Notes: a model not told the origin generated them from the sequence alone. A DNA stretch of 64,000 nucleotides from Rhizobium metallidurans (GCF_014196505.1 NZ_JACIDW010000002.1:486735-550734); one strand, 5' to 3'; counted from the first letter of the stretch, positions 28,339 to 36,841 are shown. Numbers and translations: made by a program.

Positions 28339-28899
28339 ATGCCATCCACGATCCCCATGCTGCGCGGCCTGGCGCTCGCCGGCTGCCTCGCGCTGAGCTT
28401 CTCGGCCCCGGCCTTCGCCGCCGGCGAGGAGACCGACGAAACCAAGCCGCCGCCGAAGACCGAAACCACGACGAAGTGCACCGGCGGCAAGGTCTGGGAC
28501 AAGAAGAAGAAGGAATGCGTCACGCCGAACAAGCAGAGCTTCAACGACGACGATCTCTACAGGGCCGCCCGCGAATTCGCCTATGCAGGCCAGTACGACA
28601 CCGCCATCAAGGTGCTGAAGCTCGCCCGTAACCAGGATGATCCGCGCGTCCTGAATTACCTCGGCTACGCCAACCGCAAGGCCGGCCGGATGGAGCTTGG
28701 GATGTCCTATTATCGCAAGGCCCTGCAGGCGGACGAGAATTATATTCTCGCGCGGTCATATATGGGCCAGGCTTTGATGGAACAGGGTGATGTCGAGGGC
28801 GCGCGCGTGCAGCTCGTCGAGATCCGCGACCGTGGCGGCGAGAACAGCTGGGCCTATCGCTCTCTCCTCCAGTCGCTCAACGGCTACAGAACCTATTGA
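28339..28899 (+). CDS. Exported TPR-repeat protein
   Basis: 186 aa. A Sec-type signal peptide (about 1-27, ...LALSFSAPAFAAG) leads a short Lys- and Thr-rich linker with two Cys (CTGGKVWDKKKKECV). Then come about three tetratricopeptide-like repeats (DLYRAAREFAYAGQYDTAIK, LNYLGYANRKAGRMELGMSYYRKAL, ..LARSYMGQALMEQGDVEGA). AGGAG precedes the ATG at good spacing. Likely a periplasmic protein-interaction module; no partner is evident. Confidence 0.85.
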   Translation: MPSTIPMLRGLALAGCLALSFSAPAFAAGEETDETKPPPKTETTTKCTGGKVWDKKKKECVTPNKQSFNDDDLYRAAREFAYAGQYDTAIKVLKLARNQDDPRVLNYLGYANRKAGRMELGMSYYRKALQADENYILARSYMGQALMEQGDVEGARVQLVEIRDRGGENSWAYRSLLQSLNGYRTY

Positions 28900-29017
28900 G
28901 CCTGCCGGTTCACCCGGAAAAAAGCTTTGGGAACCCGTGAGATAAGCGGCCTTTTGCTTGCGAAGCAGCGGCGACTTGTTTCATAAAGGACACAGAGAAG
29001 ATATAATTCGCACCTGC

Positions 29018-29044
29018 GCCGGGTAAAGGCTTACGATACCCGGC
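29018..29044 (+). promoter_or_regulatory. Stem-loop just upstream of the ECF sigma gene
   Basis: GCCGGGTA (29018-29025) pairs perfectly with TACCCGGC (29037-29044) around an 11-base loop, ending 18 bases before the ATG. No T run follows, so it is not a terminator. It may be a 5'-UTR structure or an operator. Confidence 0.4.
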
Positions 29045-29062
29045 ATTCATCTTGGGAAAACC

Positions 29063-29569
29063 ATGCGTCAACCTGTGACGACCATCGATATCAGACGCGA
29101 TCTCGTGGGGCTTCTGCCTCGGTTGCGGCGGTTCGCGATGACGCTCGCGGGTGATGCGGCGGGCGCCGACGAACTCGTCCAGGTCGCCTGTCAGCGCGCG
29201 ATCGCCAAGAGCAGCCAGTGGCAGGGCGAAGGCCGGCTCGACAGCTGGGTCTACACGCTGATGCGCCAGCAATGGGCCGAGGATCACCGCAAGCGCAGGC
29301 CGCACGCCGTCAACAAGACCAACGTCACCGACATTCGCACGGCCACGCGCGACCGCGCCGCCATCGTCGATTCCGACGCGATCCACCGGATGATATCGGA
29401 CATGCCCGATGGCATCGCCAGCGCCTTCCTGCTGGTTTCGATCGAAGGGCATGGCTACCAGCAGGCCGGCGACATCATGGGCGTCGCCCCCACCCTCATC
29501 ATGTCGCAGCTGGCGCAGGCGAAAATGCACTTCGCCAGCCTCGCCGACGACCACTCCCACAGGTTCTGA
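29063..29569 (+). CDS. ECF-type RNA polymerase sigma factor
   Basis: 168 aa, with only regions 2 and 4 as in ECF sigmas. Region 2 spans about 10-75 (PRLRRFAMTLAGDAAGADELVQVACQRAI, then the LDSWVYTLMRQQWAEDHRKRR stretch). Region 4 spans about 100-160 (MPDGIASAFLLVSIEGHGYQQAGDIMGVAPTLIMSQLAQAKM). It directs RNA polymerase to a stress or envelope regulon. The downstream gene, one base after its stop, encodes a membrane protein that fits a cognate anti-sigma factor. I saw no clear autoregulated promoter by eye. Confidence 0.9.
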   Translation: MRQPVTTIDIRRDLVGLLPRLRRFAMTLAGDAAGADELVQVACQRAIAKSSQWQGEGRLDSWVYTLMRQQWAEDHRKRRPHAVNKTNVTDIRTATRDRAAIVDSDAIHRMISDMPDGIASAFLLVSIEGHGYQQAGDIMGVAPTLIMSQLAQAKMHFASLADDHSHRF

Positions 29570-29570
29570 T

Positions 29571-30416
29571 TTGCCCGATTTCAAGAAACTGCCGCTCGAC
29601 GCCCAGCTGACCGCCCTCCTCGACGGCGAGACGACGCCCGAGCAGAAGCATGAGCTGGAACAGCGCCTGGCGACCGACGACGGCGCGCGGCGGATATTCG
29701 ACAAGCTGCGCCACGGAGCCGATTTCGGCAAGCGCCGGCTCGACGACATCCTGAAGGAGCCGGTTCCGCTGGCGCTGGTGCGCTCGATCAAGAGCGTGCA
29801 GCCGCCCAAGGCGGCCGTCGCGCCGCGCGTTTCGCGCCAGCCGTTCAAATTCGCGCCGACGGGTCTCCAGGCGCTGGTCGGCGCCATCGTGCTCCTCATC
29901 GCCGGCTGCGGCATCGGCTATATCGTCGGCACCGGCCAGACCGCCGCGCAGACGGCGCAGGCCGTCGATGCCGCCCAGCAGGCCAACGACGCCACGGAGT
30001 GGCTGGGCGACATGCTGGCCAACCAGAGGCTGCTCGCCCGCCAGCCGCGCCATATCTTCGAAGTCCCGGCCACGCAGCCGGAGGAAATCTCCACCTGGCT
30101 GACGACGTCCGTCGGCGTCGCCTTCCGCGTCCCCGATCTGGTGGCCGAGGGATGGACCTTCCAGGGCGCACGCGTGACGCTCGCCGGCAACCGCCCGGTC
30201 GGTCAGCTGATCTACACCAGCAACGACGGCGATCTGGCGACCATCGCCTTCCGCAAGGACAACCAGTCCGACGATACCGAGGATTTCAAGGAAACCATCC
30301 GCGATGAGATCGGCCTGGTCACCTGGCACAATGCCGGTACCTCCTACATGCTGATCGGCCCCTCCTCCGACGCATCCCTCAGCCAGCTCGCCATGCAGAT
30401 CGCCACCGCGATTTAA
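29571..30416 (+). CDS. Membrane-anchored anti-sigma factor
   Basis: 281 aa from a TTG at 29571, one base after the sigma gene's stop, so translation is coupled. The N-terminal ~60 residues (PLDAQLTALLDGETTPEQKHELEQRLATDD) form a zinc-less anti-sigma helix bundle. One transmembrane helix (about 105-125, ALVGAIVLLIAGCGIGYIVG) is followed by a periplasmic domain. That layout is typical of ECF anti-sigmas that sense the envelope. An upstream in-frame ATG at 29409 lies wholly inside the sigma gene and is unlikely. Confidence 0.85.
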   Translation: MPDFKKLPLDAQLTALLDGETTPEQKHELEQRLATDDGARRIFDKLRHGADFGKRRLDDILKEPVPLALVRSIKSVQPPKAAVAPRVSRQPFKFAPTGLQALVGAIVLLIAGCGIGYIVGTGQTAAQTAQAVDAAQQANDATEWLGDMLANQRLLARQPRHIFEVPATQPEEISTWLTTSVGVAFRVPDLVAEGWTFQGARVTLAGNRPVGQLIYTSNDGDLATIAFRKDNQSDDTEDFKETIRDEIGLVTWHNAGTSYMLIGPSSDASLSQLAMQIATAI

Positions 30417-30440
30417 AGCATCAGATATAGAGCGCGCATG

Positions 30441-30475
30441 AAAAAGCGGGCGCCGCATGCGACGCCCGCTTCATG
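30441..30475. terminator. Bidirectional terminator between anti-sigma and leuA
   Basis: A 9-bp perfect stem (AAGCGGGCG at 30444-30452 with CGCCCGCTT at 30463-30471), extendable by flanking CATGA/TCATG. The five A at 30441-30445 give a U tract on the minus strand, so it mainly serves leuA, which ends 17 bases away. Confidence 0.85.
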
Positions 30476-30491
30476 ATTCCATGCCCTAGGA

Positions 30492-32201
30492 TCAGGCCTT
30501 GCCGGCCTTCACCTCGAGCACCCGGTTCGCCGCCGAGACGATCGCTTCCAGCGACGCGCCGACGATATTGGTGCTGATGCCGGCGCCGAACAGCTTGCCG
30601 CCGGGATAGGACGTCTCGACGTAGGAGATCGCCGAGGCGTTCGAACCGTGCTGCAGCGAGTGCTCGGAATAATCCTGCACCGCCATTTCGACGCCGAGAT
30701 ACTCCGAGAGCGCATTGATGAAGCCGTCGATCGGGCCGTTGCCGCGTCCCTCGATCGTCTTCGTCACGCCATTGTCGGTGATCTCGGCGGAAACGACGCG
30801 AACGCCACGGCGCTCGGGATCGGCGAAGGTCTGGTGATCGACGAACTTGATGCGGCCCTTCGGCTGCGTCACGTAGCGCTCGATGAAGTGGTCGTAGATC
30901 CGCTTCGACGGCAGTTCCTTGCCCTCTTCGTCGGTGATCCGCTGGATTTCCTCGCGATACTCCACCTGCAGGTTGCGCGGCAGGTTGAGGCCGTAATCCT
31001 GCTGCAGGATATAGGCGATGCCGCCCTTGCCGGACTGCGAGTTGATGCGGATGATCGCCTCGTAGCTGCGGCCGACATCCTGCGGATCGATCGGCAGATA
31101 CGGCACTTCCCAGACCGGGTGGTTGGCGACCTTGATCGCCTTCATGCCCTTGTTGATCGCATCCTGGTGCGATCCGGAAAACGCCGTGTAAACCAGTTCG
31201 CCGACGTAAGGGTGGCGCTCGCCGATCGGCATCTGGTTGGAATATTCGAACACGTCCTTCATGCGCACGATATCCGAGCAGTCGATTTCTGGATCCACAC
31301 CCTGAGTGAACATGTTGAGCGCCATCGTCACGACGTCGACATTGCCGGTGCGCTCGCCATTGCCGAACAGCGTGCCCTCGACACGATCGGCGCCCGCCAA
31401 GAGCGCCAGCTCGGCGGCGGCGATGCCGGTACCGCGGTCGTTATGCGGATGCAGCGAGATGATCAGGTTCTCGCGGTTGTCGAGATTCCGGCACATCCAC
31501 TCGATCTGGTCGGCATAGACGTTCGGCGTCGCCATTTCGACGGTCGAAGGCAGGTTGATGATCAGCTTGTTGTCGGGCGTCGGCTTCATCACCTCGATGA
31601 CCGCGTTGCAGATCTCCAGCGCCACGTCGAGTTCGGTGCCGGTGAAGCTCTCCGGCGAATATTCGAAGCGATAGCCGCCACCGGCCTTTGCCGCCATGTC
31701 GGAGATCATCTTCGCCGCGTCGACCGCGATCTGCTTGATGCCGTTGACGTCCTTGGCGAACACCACGCGCCGCTGCAGCTCGCTGGTGGAGTTGTAGAAG
31801 TGAACGATCGGCTTGTTGGCGCCCTGCAAGGCCTCGAAGGTGCGCGTGATCAGCTCGGGACGGCACTGCACCAGGACCTGCAGCGACACGTCGTCGGGAA
31901 CGTTGCCCTCCTCGACACACCAGCGCGCGAAGTCGAAATCGGTCTGCGAGGCCGACGGGAAGCCGATCTCGATTTCCTTGAAGCCCATGTCGATGAGCAG
32001 CTGGAACATCCGCGCCTTGCGGTCGTGACCCATCGGGTCGACCAGAGCCTGGTTGCCGTCGCGCAGGTCCACCGAGCACCAGATCGGCGCCTTGGTCAGC
32101 GTCTTGGTCGGCCATGTGCGATCGGGGATGTTGACCTGCGGATAAGGGCGATACTTCATCGCCGCGTCAGGCATGCCGTGGGAGCGGGTCTTCGTGTCCA
32201 T
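30492..32201 (-). CDS. leuA: 2-isopropylmalate synthase
   Basis: 569 aa from the ATG at 32201 (MDTKTRSHGM), preceded by AGGAAGAG. Condenses acetyl-CoA with 2-oxoisovalerate, the first committed step to leucine. The HMGL-like barrel has CSVDLRDGNQAL (metal/substrate Arg-Asp) and the metal-binding ISLHPHNDRGTG. The C-terminal regulatory domain (about 430-569, ..GVTKTIEGRGNGPIDGFINAL..) binds leucine for feedback control. Length and the FARW..EEGN insert match the longer LeuA class (type 2-like). No leader peptide rich in Leu codons was found. Confidence 0.95.
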   Translation of the reverse strand: MDTKTRSHGMPDAAMKYRPYPQVNIPDRTWPTKTLTKAPIWCSVDLRDGNQALVDPMGHDRKARMFQLLIDMGFKEIEIGFPSASQTDFDFARWCVEEGNVPDDVSLQVLVQCRPELITRTFEALQGANKPIVHFYNSTSELQRRVVFAKDVNGIKQIAVDAAKMISDMAAKAGGGYRFEYSPESFTGTELDVALEICNAVIEVMKPTPDNKLIINLPSTVEMATPNVYADQIEWMCRNLDNRENLIISLHPHNDRGTGIAAAELALLAGADRVEGTLFGNGERTGNVDVVTMALNMFTQGVDPEIDCSDIVRMKDVFEYSNQMPIGERHPYVGELVYTAFSGSHQDAINKGMKAIKVANHPVWEVPYLPIDPQDVGRSYEAIIRINSQSGKGGIAYILQQDYGLNLPRNLQVEYREEIQRITDEEGKELPSKRIYDHFIERYVTQPKGRIKFVDHQTFADPERRGVRVVSAEITDNGVTKTIEGRGNGPIDGFINALSEYLGVEMAVQDYSEHSLQHGSNASAISYVETSYPGGKLFGAGISTNIVGASLEAIVSAANRVLEVKAGKA

Positions 32202-32504
32202 GTCTTCTCTTCCTATTCCCGTCATCTGGCCGCGTCATAGCGCATGGCCTGCCTGTTGGCGATGACGAATCCGGCGCAAGGCGTCCGGTTGATCGATTTT
32301 TGGGATATGTGAAGAGGAGCTATGGCCGGCAGGCTTTGGGCCGCCGGGCGCTCCTCAACGGACCCGGCAACCGCGCGTAAGGCCGAGGAGAAGAAGCGAG
32401 GTCAGGGCTCGCGTATTGTCGCGCAGGGCGATACGCCCGCGTACAATCCGCTCAGAAATCATGCTGCCCGTGCTCTTCATGCCGGTCTGTATAGCCGCCG
32501 CGCG
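32202..32504. other. Intergenic region upstream of leuA
   Basis: About 300 bases without a supported gene. It should hold the leuA promoter on the minus strand. A plus-strand open frame (from 32322) runs through it and over brnA, but it has no recognisable domain and is antisense to a real gene. I see no attenuator of the trpL type. Confidence 0.6.
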
Positions 32505-32539
32505 AAAAACTGGCAAGTGCCTGCCCATGTTTTTGCCAG
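32505..32539 (-). terminator. Rho-independent terminator of brnTA
   Basis: On the minus strand CTGGCAA and TTGCCAG (32533-32539 and 32510-32516) pair perfectly and are followed by five T (32505-32509). It lies 10 bases after the brnA stop, separating the toxin-antitoxin pair from leuA. Confidence 0.8.
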
Positions 32540-32549
32540 CTGCACGAAG

Positions 32550-32789
32550 TCAGCGCTGTCCGACGGACGAAAGACGCTCGGCGATCCAAAGCTGAAGCAA
32601 ATCCTGCCGCGACACCCCGAGCCGCTTCGCTTCGGTATCCAGTACGCGCAATTCGCCGACTGTCAGATCGAAGGCAACAGCCGTCAGTTCCTGGCCGGGT
32701 CCGCGCGCCTTCGACCAGTCGAGATATTCGCTGATATCTTCGCCGTCGTCGAATTTCTTGTCGAGTTCTTCAGCCGAAATGGTCTTCAT
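32550..32789 (-). CDS. brnA: BrnA-type antitoxin
   Basis: 79 aa from the ATG at 32789 (MKTISAEELDKKFDDGEDISEYLDW). The C-terminal half (AVAFDLTVGELRVLDTEAKRLGVSRQDLLQLWIAERL) is a ribbon-helix-helix DNA-binding domain; the N-terminal acidic helix matches BrnA antitoxins. It starts 20 bases before the end of the toxin gene, so the two are coupled, in toxin-first order as in known brnTA modules. It should neutralise BrnT and repress the operon. Confidence 0.88.
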   Translation of the reverse strand: MKTISAEELDKKFDDGEDISEYLDWSKARGPGQELTAVAFDLTVGELRVLDTEAKRLGVSRQDLLQLWIAERLSSVGQR

Positions 32790-33039
32790 AAAGCTGCTTC
32801 TCCATGTGCCGCGCGCGCCGTACCGAAATGATTCTGACGACGCTCCCGCGCAAGGTATAAAACGCAACCCAGTGCTTGCCGCCGATTTTACCGATCAAGG
32901 CGAAGCGCGGCTCGTTGGACGATTTTGCCGGAACGCTTAGGTAGCGACTATACCCCCAAAGGGCCTGCGCCTCAATGAAATCGATACCGTGCTTGTCCTT
33001 GTTGCTGGCGCTCTTGCCCGGATCGAATTCAAATTCCAT
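32770..33039 (-). CDS. brnT: BrnT-type toxin (RelE-like ribonuclease fold)
   Basis: 89 aa, the usual size. The opening FEFDPGKSASNKDKHGIDFIEAQALWG (K..KHGI.F..A) and the C-terminal RIISVRRARHMEKQLYE are typical BrnT (DUF497) blocks. BrnT is a translation-inhibiting ribonuclease, here first in a two-gene operon with BrnA. The module sits between leuA and benE, a core region, suggesting a small mobile insertion. Confidence 0.9.
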   Translation of the reverse strand: MEFEFDPGKSASNKDKHGIDFIEAQALWGYSRYLSVPAKSSNEPRFALIGKIGGKHWVAFYTLRGSVVRIISVRRARHMEKQLYEDHFG

Positions 33040-33076
33040 TTCCGAGCCTCGTTGAGAGTTTGCAACTCCCGATATG

Positions 33077-34255
33077 CTACCTCGATTTCACAAATCGCTG
33101 CAACGCCATCATCAGCCCACCGGCCAGCAGCCCCCAGAAGGCGCCGGAGATGCCGCCGAAGGAGACGCCGGACGCGGTGACCAGAAAGGTGATCGCAGCC
33201 GCTTCCCGCGTATCGGGCGCCTGGAAGGCGGCCATGGCGGAGCCGGAGAAGGCGCCGACCAGCGCCAGCCCCGCCACCGCCTGGATCAGGATCGGCGGAG
33301 CGAGCGCCACCGATGCGGTCACGGCACCCGCGAGCGGCCCGAGGATCAGATAGCAGACGCCGCAGACGATGACCGCCCAGTAGCGCCGCTTAGGATCGGG
33401 ATGGGCGTCCGGCCCGGCGCACATCGCAGCCGTGATCGCCGCCAGATTGACGGCATGGCCACCGAAGGGCGCCGAGAGCAGCGAGAAGAAACCGGTCGAG
33501 GCAAAGAGCGGACCGGGCTTGGTCTCATAGCCATTGACCTTCATCACCGCGATCCCTGGAATGTTCTGCGAGGCCATGGTGACGATGAAGAGCGGCAGCG
33601 CGATCGACACGAAGGCAGGCACGTTGAAAACCGGCATGACGAACGCGACCGTCGGCACCAGCGACTGGCGAACCGTATCGAGCGCGCCCTCGGGCACATC
33701 GACGCCGAAGACCACGACCAGCACGAAGGCCGCCAGCGCCGCCGGCACCGCCCACAGGCGCTTGAACGCGCCGACGACGATCCAGGCAAGCACGATCGGC
33801 AGCCCGAGCAGCGGATTGAACCCGATCGCCTTGACCGGCGCGAAGCAGAGCCCGATCAGCACGCCTGCCAGCATCGCATTGGCCAGCGGCGCCGGAATGG
33901 CCGCCACCGCCCGCCCGAGCGGCCGAAACAGCCCGGCTATGACGATCAGAAGCGCGCAGACGATGAAGGCCCCGACCGCGGCATTGAACCCGCCCTCGAC
34001 CACCCCGGTCGAAGCCAGAAGCGCGCCCCCCGGCGTCGACCAGGCCATGCTGATCGGCAGCCGCGACGTGGCGCTGAGCACGATGGCGCAAATCCCGAGC
34101 GCGACCGACAACGCCATCAACCCCGAAGCCGCCTGAGCCTCGCTCGCCCCCACCGCCTGCAACCCGTGCAGCACGACGGCGAACGAACTGGCGAAACCGA
34201 CGAAAGCGGTGAGAACGCCCATGAACAGGGCCTGCACGGAGAAGTCTTTAAGCAT
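33077..34255 (-). CDS. benE: Benzoate/H+ symporter family membrane protein
   Basis: 392 aa from the ATG at 34255 (MLKDFSVQALFMGVLTAFVGFASS), with about 12 hydrophobic segments along its whole length. The GLQAVGASEAQAASGL, MAWSTPGGALLAS and PFGGHAVNLAAITAAMCAG blocks are those of the BenE family, which imports benzoate or related aromatic acids. No benzoate catabolic genes are nearby, so the real substrate is uncertain. It ends 37 bases before the brnT start on the same strand. Confidence 0.9.
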   Translation of the reverse strand: MLKDFSVQALFMGVLTAFVGFASSFAVVLHGLQAVGASEAQAASGLMALSVALGICAIVLSATSRLPISMAWSTPGGALLASTGVVEGGFNAAVGAFIVCALLIVIAGLFRPLGRAVAAIPAPLANAMLAGVLIGLCFAPVKAIGFNPLLGLPIVLAWIVVGAFKRLWAVPAALAAFVLVVVFGVDVPEGALDTVRQSLVPTVAFVMPVFNVPAFVSIALPLFIVTMASQNIPGIAVMKVNGYETKPGPLFASTGFFSLLSAPFGGHAVNLAAITAAMCAGPDAHPDPKRRYWAVIVCGVCYLILGPLAGAVTASVALAPPILIQAVAGLALVGAFSGSAMAAFQAPDTREAAAITFLVTASGVSFGGISGAFWGLLAGGLMMALQRFVKSR

Positions 34256-34352
34256 GAGAAGGTCTCGGGGGCGAGGATGACGCGTCATGCAGCCGTATCG
34301 TAAACCTCGGCGCAAGGCCAGATGGATGGAAGATTGCGCCGATTGGCCTGGC

Positions 34353-35120
34353 TTAATCGCCACTCACTGCAATAACCTCGCCATGCGGATAAGTGCGTGG
34401 CGCCTCGCGGTACATTATGATGTAACCCGGCAAAGCCGTTGCCTGCCATCCTTTCGGTAGCGATGCAACGATATGACGGATCGCTTCGCGAGGGGTTACG
34501 GGGCCTGTGAGTGCCGCGAGCGGAGTTAATTCAGTATCCGGATGCGGCTTGCGACTCCGGCCACCTTTGCTTTCAAAACGAAATGTATATGGGAGGGCTT
34601 CTTTCAACCGCGCAAGCGCATCGGCCGCCATTTCTCCGGCATCGATCGCGTACGCCACCTCTCGATCGATATCTATTGGGAACTTGGCGTCATAATTACC
34701 AAGATCAATCTTTGTGGTATCCCGTTCACGACCCGGGTCGTTGGACCCAAATCCGCTCCCGTTCCAATCAATCGCTTTGACGCCGCCATAGTGACGGATC
34801 AAGTCAGATTCCAAATCCATGGCGGTAAAGACAAAAATGCGTACCGCTTTGAAGCTTACGCGCATCGGATCAAGCCCCACCCGATACATCACCTTGCGCG
34901 CATGGCGCGTTAGCCTCTTATGCAATCCCGCTTCCGCGTCCGTCTTTCCGACGTAGACAAGCCGATCGTCAAGGAAGAGTTGGTATACGCCCTGCTCTTC
35001 GGGAACGTTTGAGAGATTGGCCGCATTCAAAGGTGCAGGCTGCAGATCATCAAGGATGGTTATCAATCGGCTCAGGAGCGCACCAGGAAGATCGAACTCG
35101 AACTCAACATAACCTGTCAT
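34353..35120 (-). CDS. Eco29kI-like type II restriction endonuclease (GIY-YIG)
   Basis: 255 aa. A GIY-YIG nuclease domain: GVY (Y46), YVGK (Y56, K59), then a basic helix with R69/R72 and H73, the catalytic E in DLESDL (E104) and N120 in WNGSGFGSNDPGRERD. These correspond in order to the active-site residues described for Eco29kI, which cleaves CCGCGG. The stop region abuts benE upstream sequence. It overlaps the methyltransferase gene by 4 bp (ATGA) and is third in the vsr-M-R cassette. Specificity by analogy only. Confidence 0.8.
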   Translation of the reverse strand: MTGYVEFEFDLPGALLSRLITILDDLQPAPLNAANLSNVPEEQGVYQLFLDDRLVYVGKTDAEAGLHKRLTRHARKVMYRVGLDPMRVSFKAVRIFVFTAMDLESDLIRHYGGVKAIDWNGSGFGSNDPGRERDTTKIDLGNYDAKFPIDIDREVAYAIDAGEMAADALARLKEALPYTFRFESKGGRSRKPHPDTELTPLAALTGPVTPREAIRHIVASLPKGWQATALPGYIIMYREAPRTYPHGEVIAVSGD

Positions 35121-36298
35121 TGTACGAAGTCCGCTGCTCCAAATGCTAGATGACGCTTAACACTGCGCGCGATGACACTCGCAAGTTCGACCGGCACGGC
35201 ATTGCCAAGCTGCCGCATCGTCTCCGACCAAGAGCCATGAAAGCGGAAATCGTCCGGAAATGTCTGCAGCCGGGCACTCTCGCGTACCGAAAAATATCGA
35301 ACACTACCGTCAGGCCGCAGCAACATGTTCTCTCCACCGGGCACCCCGTGGACCCCGGCTTTCAGCGTCTTCGCGGGCTCATCAAGCGGGCTTCCCGTGT
35401 GTCCCGGGTAAGACCGCGCTCCCGCCTGATATCGGTGATTATCGTATCGAGCGGACTTGTGAGGGGCGAGTTCGGGGTCTGGAAGATCGCCGATAGCGTC
35501 ACGAGTCGTCCGCCATGCCAAGGCCGAGGGTTGATCGGCGAGCTTGGCCGCGCGGTCACCAAGGCGCCCCACTAGGTTTCTGTGAGCCTTACCAACTTCG
35601 TGGCGTTCCCAATACGTGCCACGCGTTTGATCCCAAAGCAGTGCGTCAAGCGAGTGCGTCTCACGCGGAAACGCCCACTCAATGTCCAGATCACTTCTGA
35701 AGCCAACAAAGACCACGCGCTCGCGGCGCTGCGGCACGCCAAAATTAGCCGCATTGAGGACCCGATGGATGACACGGTATTCCAATCCATGCGACCCACG
35801 GTGACCGGTATGGTGTTGCTCCAGGCGCCGTAAATGACCTGGCCAATCTTCGTCTCCCATAGCGACGAGCTCGGGATACTGCATCTGAAGGAAAATATAT
35901 GAAAAATATGTCGCGAAGCTCTCGCGCGTCAGCCCTTTAACGTTCTCGAAGACAAATGCCTTTGGCTTGGTTTCGCGCAGAACGCGAACAGCTTCAGGCC
36001 ACATGTCACGCTTGTCCGCATGCGCGCGATGTTTGCCGCCGAGCGAAAACGGCTGACAAGGCGGACCGCCGGCAACAAGATCGATCCGTCCCTCGAAGGA
36101 ACGGAAATCCACACCGCGAACATCGCCTTCCGTCGGCTCGGGCCACTTGCCCATCCAGCCTAGTCCGTCCCGGCGGTTTTCGCGAATGGTGTCACAGCAC
36201 CAGCGATCCCACTCGACCACCGCCTGCGGAGTGAACCCAGCATTGCTGACGCCCATACCCAGTCCGCCGGCCCCAGCGAAAAGCTCGATCGCTTTCAT
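35117..36298 (-). CDS. DNA (cytosine-5)-methyltransferase of the Eco29kI-like system
   Basis: 393 aa with all main C5 motifs in canonical order: I (ELFAGAGGLGMG), IV with the catalytic Cys (GGPPCQPFSLGG, C81), VI (FVFENVKGL), VIII (PQRRERVVFVGF), then a target-recognition region and IX/X (RESARLQTFPDDF, QLGNAVP). It methylates cytosine to protect the host from the partner nuclease. It starts 18 bases after vsr and its end overlaps the nuclease start, so it should be made before the nuclease in the transcript. Confidence 0.95.
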   Translation of the reverse strand: MKAIELFAGAGGLGMGVSNAGFTPQAVVEWDRWCCDTIRENRRDGLGWMGKWPEPTEGDVRGVDFRSFEGRIDLVAGGPPCQPFSLGGKHRAHADKRDMWPEAVRVLRETKPKAFVFENVKGLTRESFATYFSYIFLQMQYPELVAMGDEDWPGHLRRLEQHHTGHRGSHGLEYRVIHRVLNAANFGVPQRRERVVFVGFRSDLDIEWAFPRETHSLDALLWDQTRGTYWERHEVGKAHRNLVGRLGDRAAKLADQPSALAWRTTRDAIGDLPDPELAPHKSARYDNHRYQAGARSYPGHTGSPLDEPAKTLKAGVHGVPGGENMLLRPDGSVRYFSVRESARLQTFPDDFRFHGSWSETMRQLGNAVPVELASVIARSVKRHLAFGAADFVQ

Positions 36299-36316
36299 GT
36301 TGTCCCCAAGGATAGT

Positions 36317-36733
36317 TTAGTCATCTAGAAAAAGTCGAAGTTTGTTCTTTAATTGTTCCACATATCGTAGTTCGCATTCCCAGACAACCAAGACTTTCCA
36401 TCCGGCCGTCCGTAAAGCTTCCTGATTGCGAACATCACGTTCGGCGTTCGCCGTCAGCTTGGGCACCCAAAAGTCAAGACGGGTTTTCGGGAGCCGCGCG
36501 AGTCTGCATTCCGGATCGTCATGACGATGCCAGAAGCAACCATGGACGAAAATGGCCTTGCGACGTTTTCCAAAGACGATATCAGGTCGCCCGGGCAGGT
36601 CCGCGTGGTGCAACCTGTATCGGTACCCCATGTTATGCAACATGCTACGGACAGCCATTTCCGGCTTTGTATTCTTGCCGCGAACCCGCGCCATACGTTC
36701 ACTTCGGGCAACCGGCGAGAGTGTATCCACCAT
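36317..36733 (-). CDS. vsr: Very short patch repair endonuclease (Vsr)
   Basis: 138 aa. It nicks DNA at T:G mismatches created by deamination of 5-methylcytosine at the site of its companion methylase. Key residues fall at the same numbers as in the E. coli enzyme: M14, F67 and W68 (intercalating residues), D51 (metal, in PGRPDIVF), H64 and H69 (in FVHGCFWHRH). First gene of the cassette, with 18 bases to the methylase. The upstream region is short and near the clpP terminator. Confidence 0.95.
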   Translation of the reverse strand: MVDTLSPVARSERMARVRGKNTKPEMAVRSMLHNMGYRYRLHHADLPGRPDIVFGKRRKAIFVHGCFWHRHDDPECRLARLPKTRLDFWVPKLTANAERDVRNQEALRTAGWKVLVVWECELRYVEQLKNKLRLFLDD

Positions 36734-36783
36734 GGCTATTCCTCGGCGACCTCGGACATGACATAGCGCGATGCCCCCTCAAA

Positions 36784-36829
36784 AACAAAAAAAGCGCCCT
36801 CGCCCACCATCCGGCAGCCGAGGGCGCTT
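36784..36829 (-). terminator. Rho-independent terminator of clpP
   Basis: 11-bp perfect stem (AAGCGCCCTCG at 36792-36802 with CGAGGGCGCTT at 36819-36829) with a T-rich tract on the minus strand (A-run 36781-36793). It ends 13 bases beyond the clpP stop and isolates vsr from clpP transcription. Confidence 0.88.
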
Positions 36830-36841
36830 CGTCTTGTTCGA

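Noticed and set aside
28930..28960. Possible EcfG/general-stress promoter (GGAAC) near the ECF sigma gene
   Set aside because: GGAAC is present at 28930-28934 but the expected CGTT about 16-17 bases later is CTTT; the match is too weak.
32322..32831. Open frame on the plus strand across the leuA upstream region and brnA
   Set aside because: Lacks any recognisable domain, is antisense to brnA, and the composition is that of a shadow frame.
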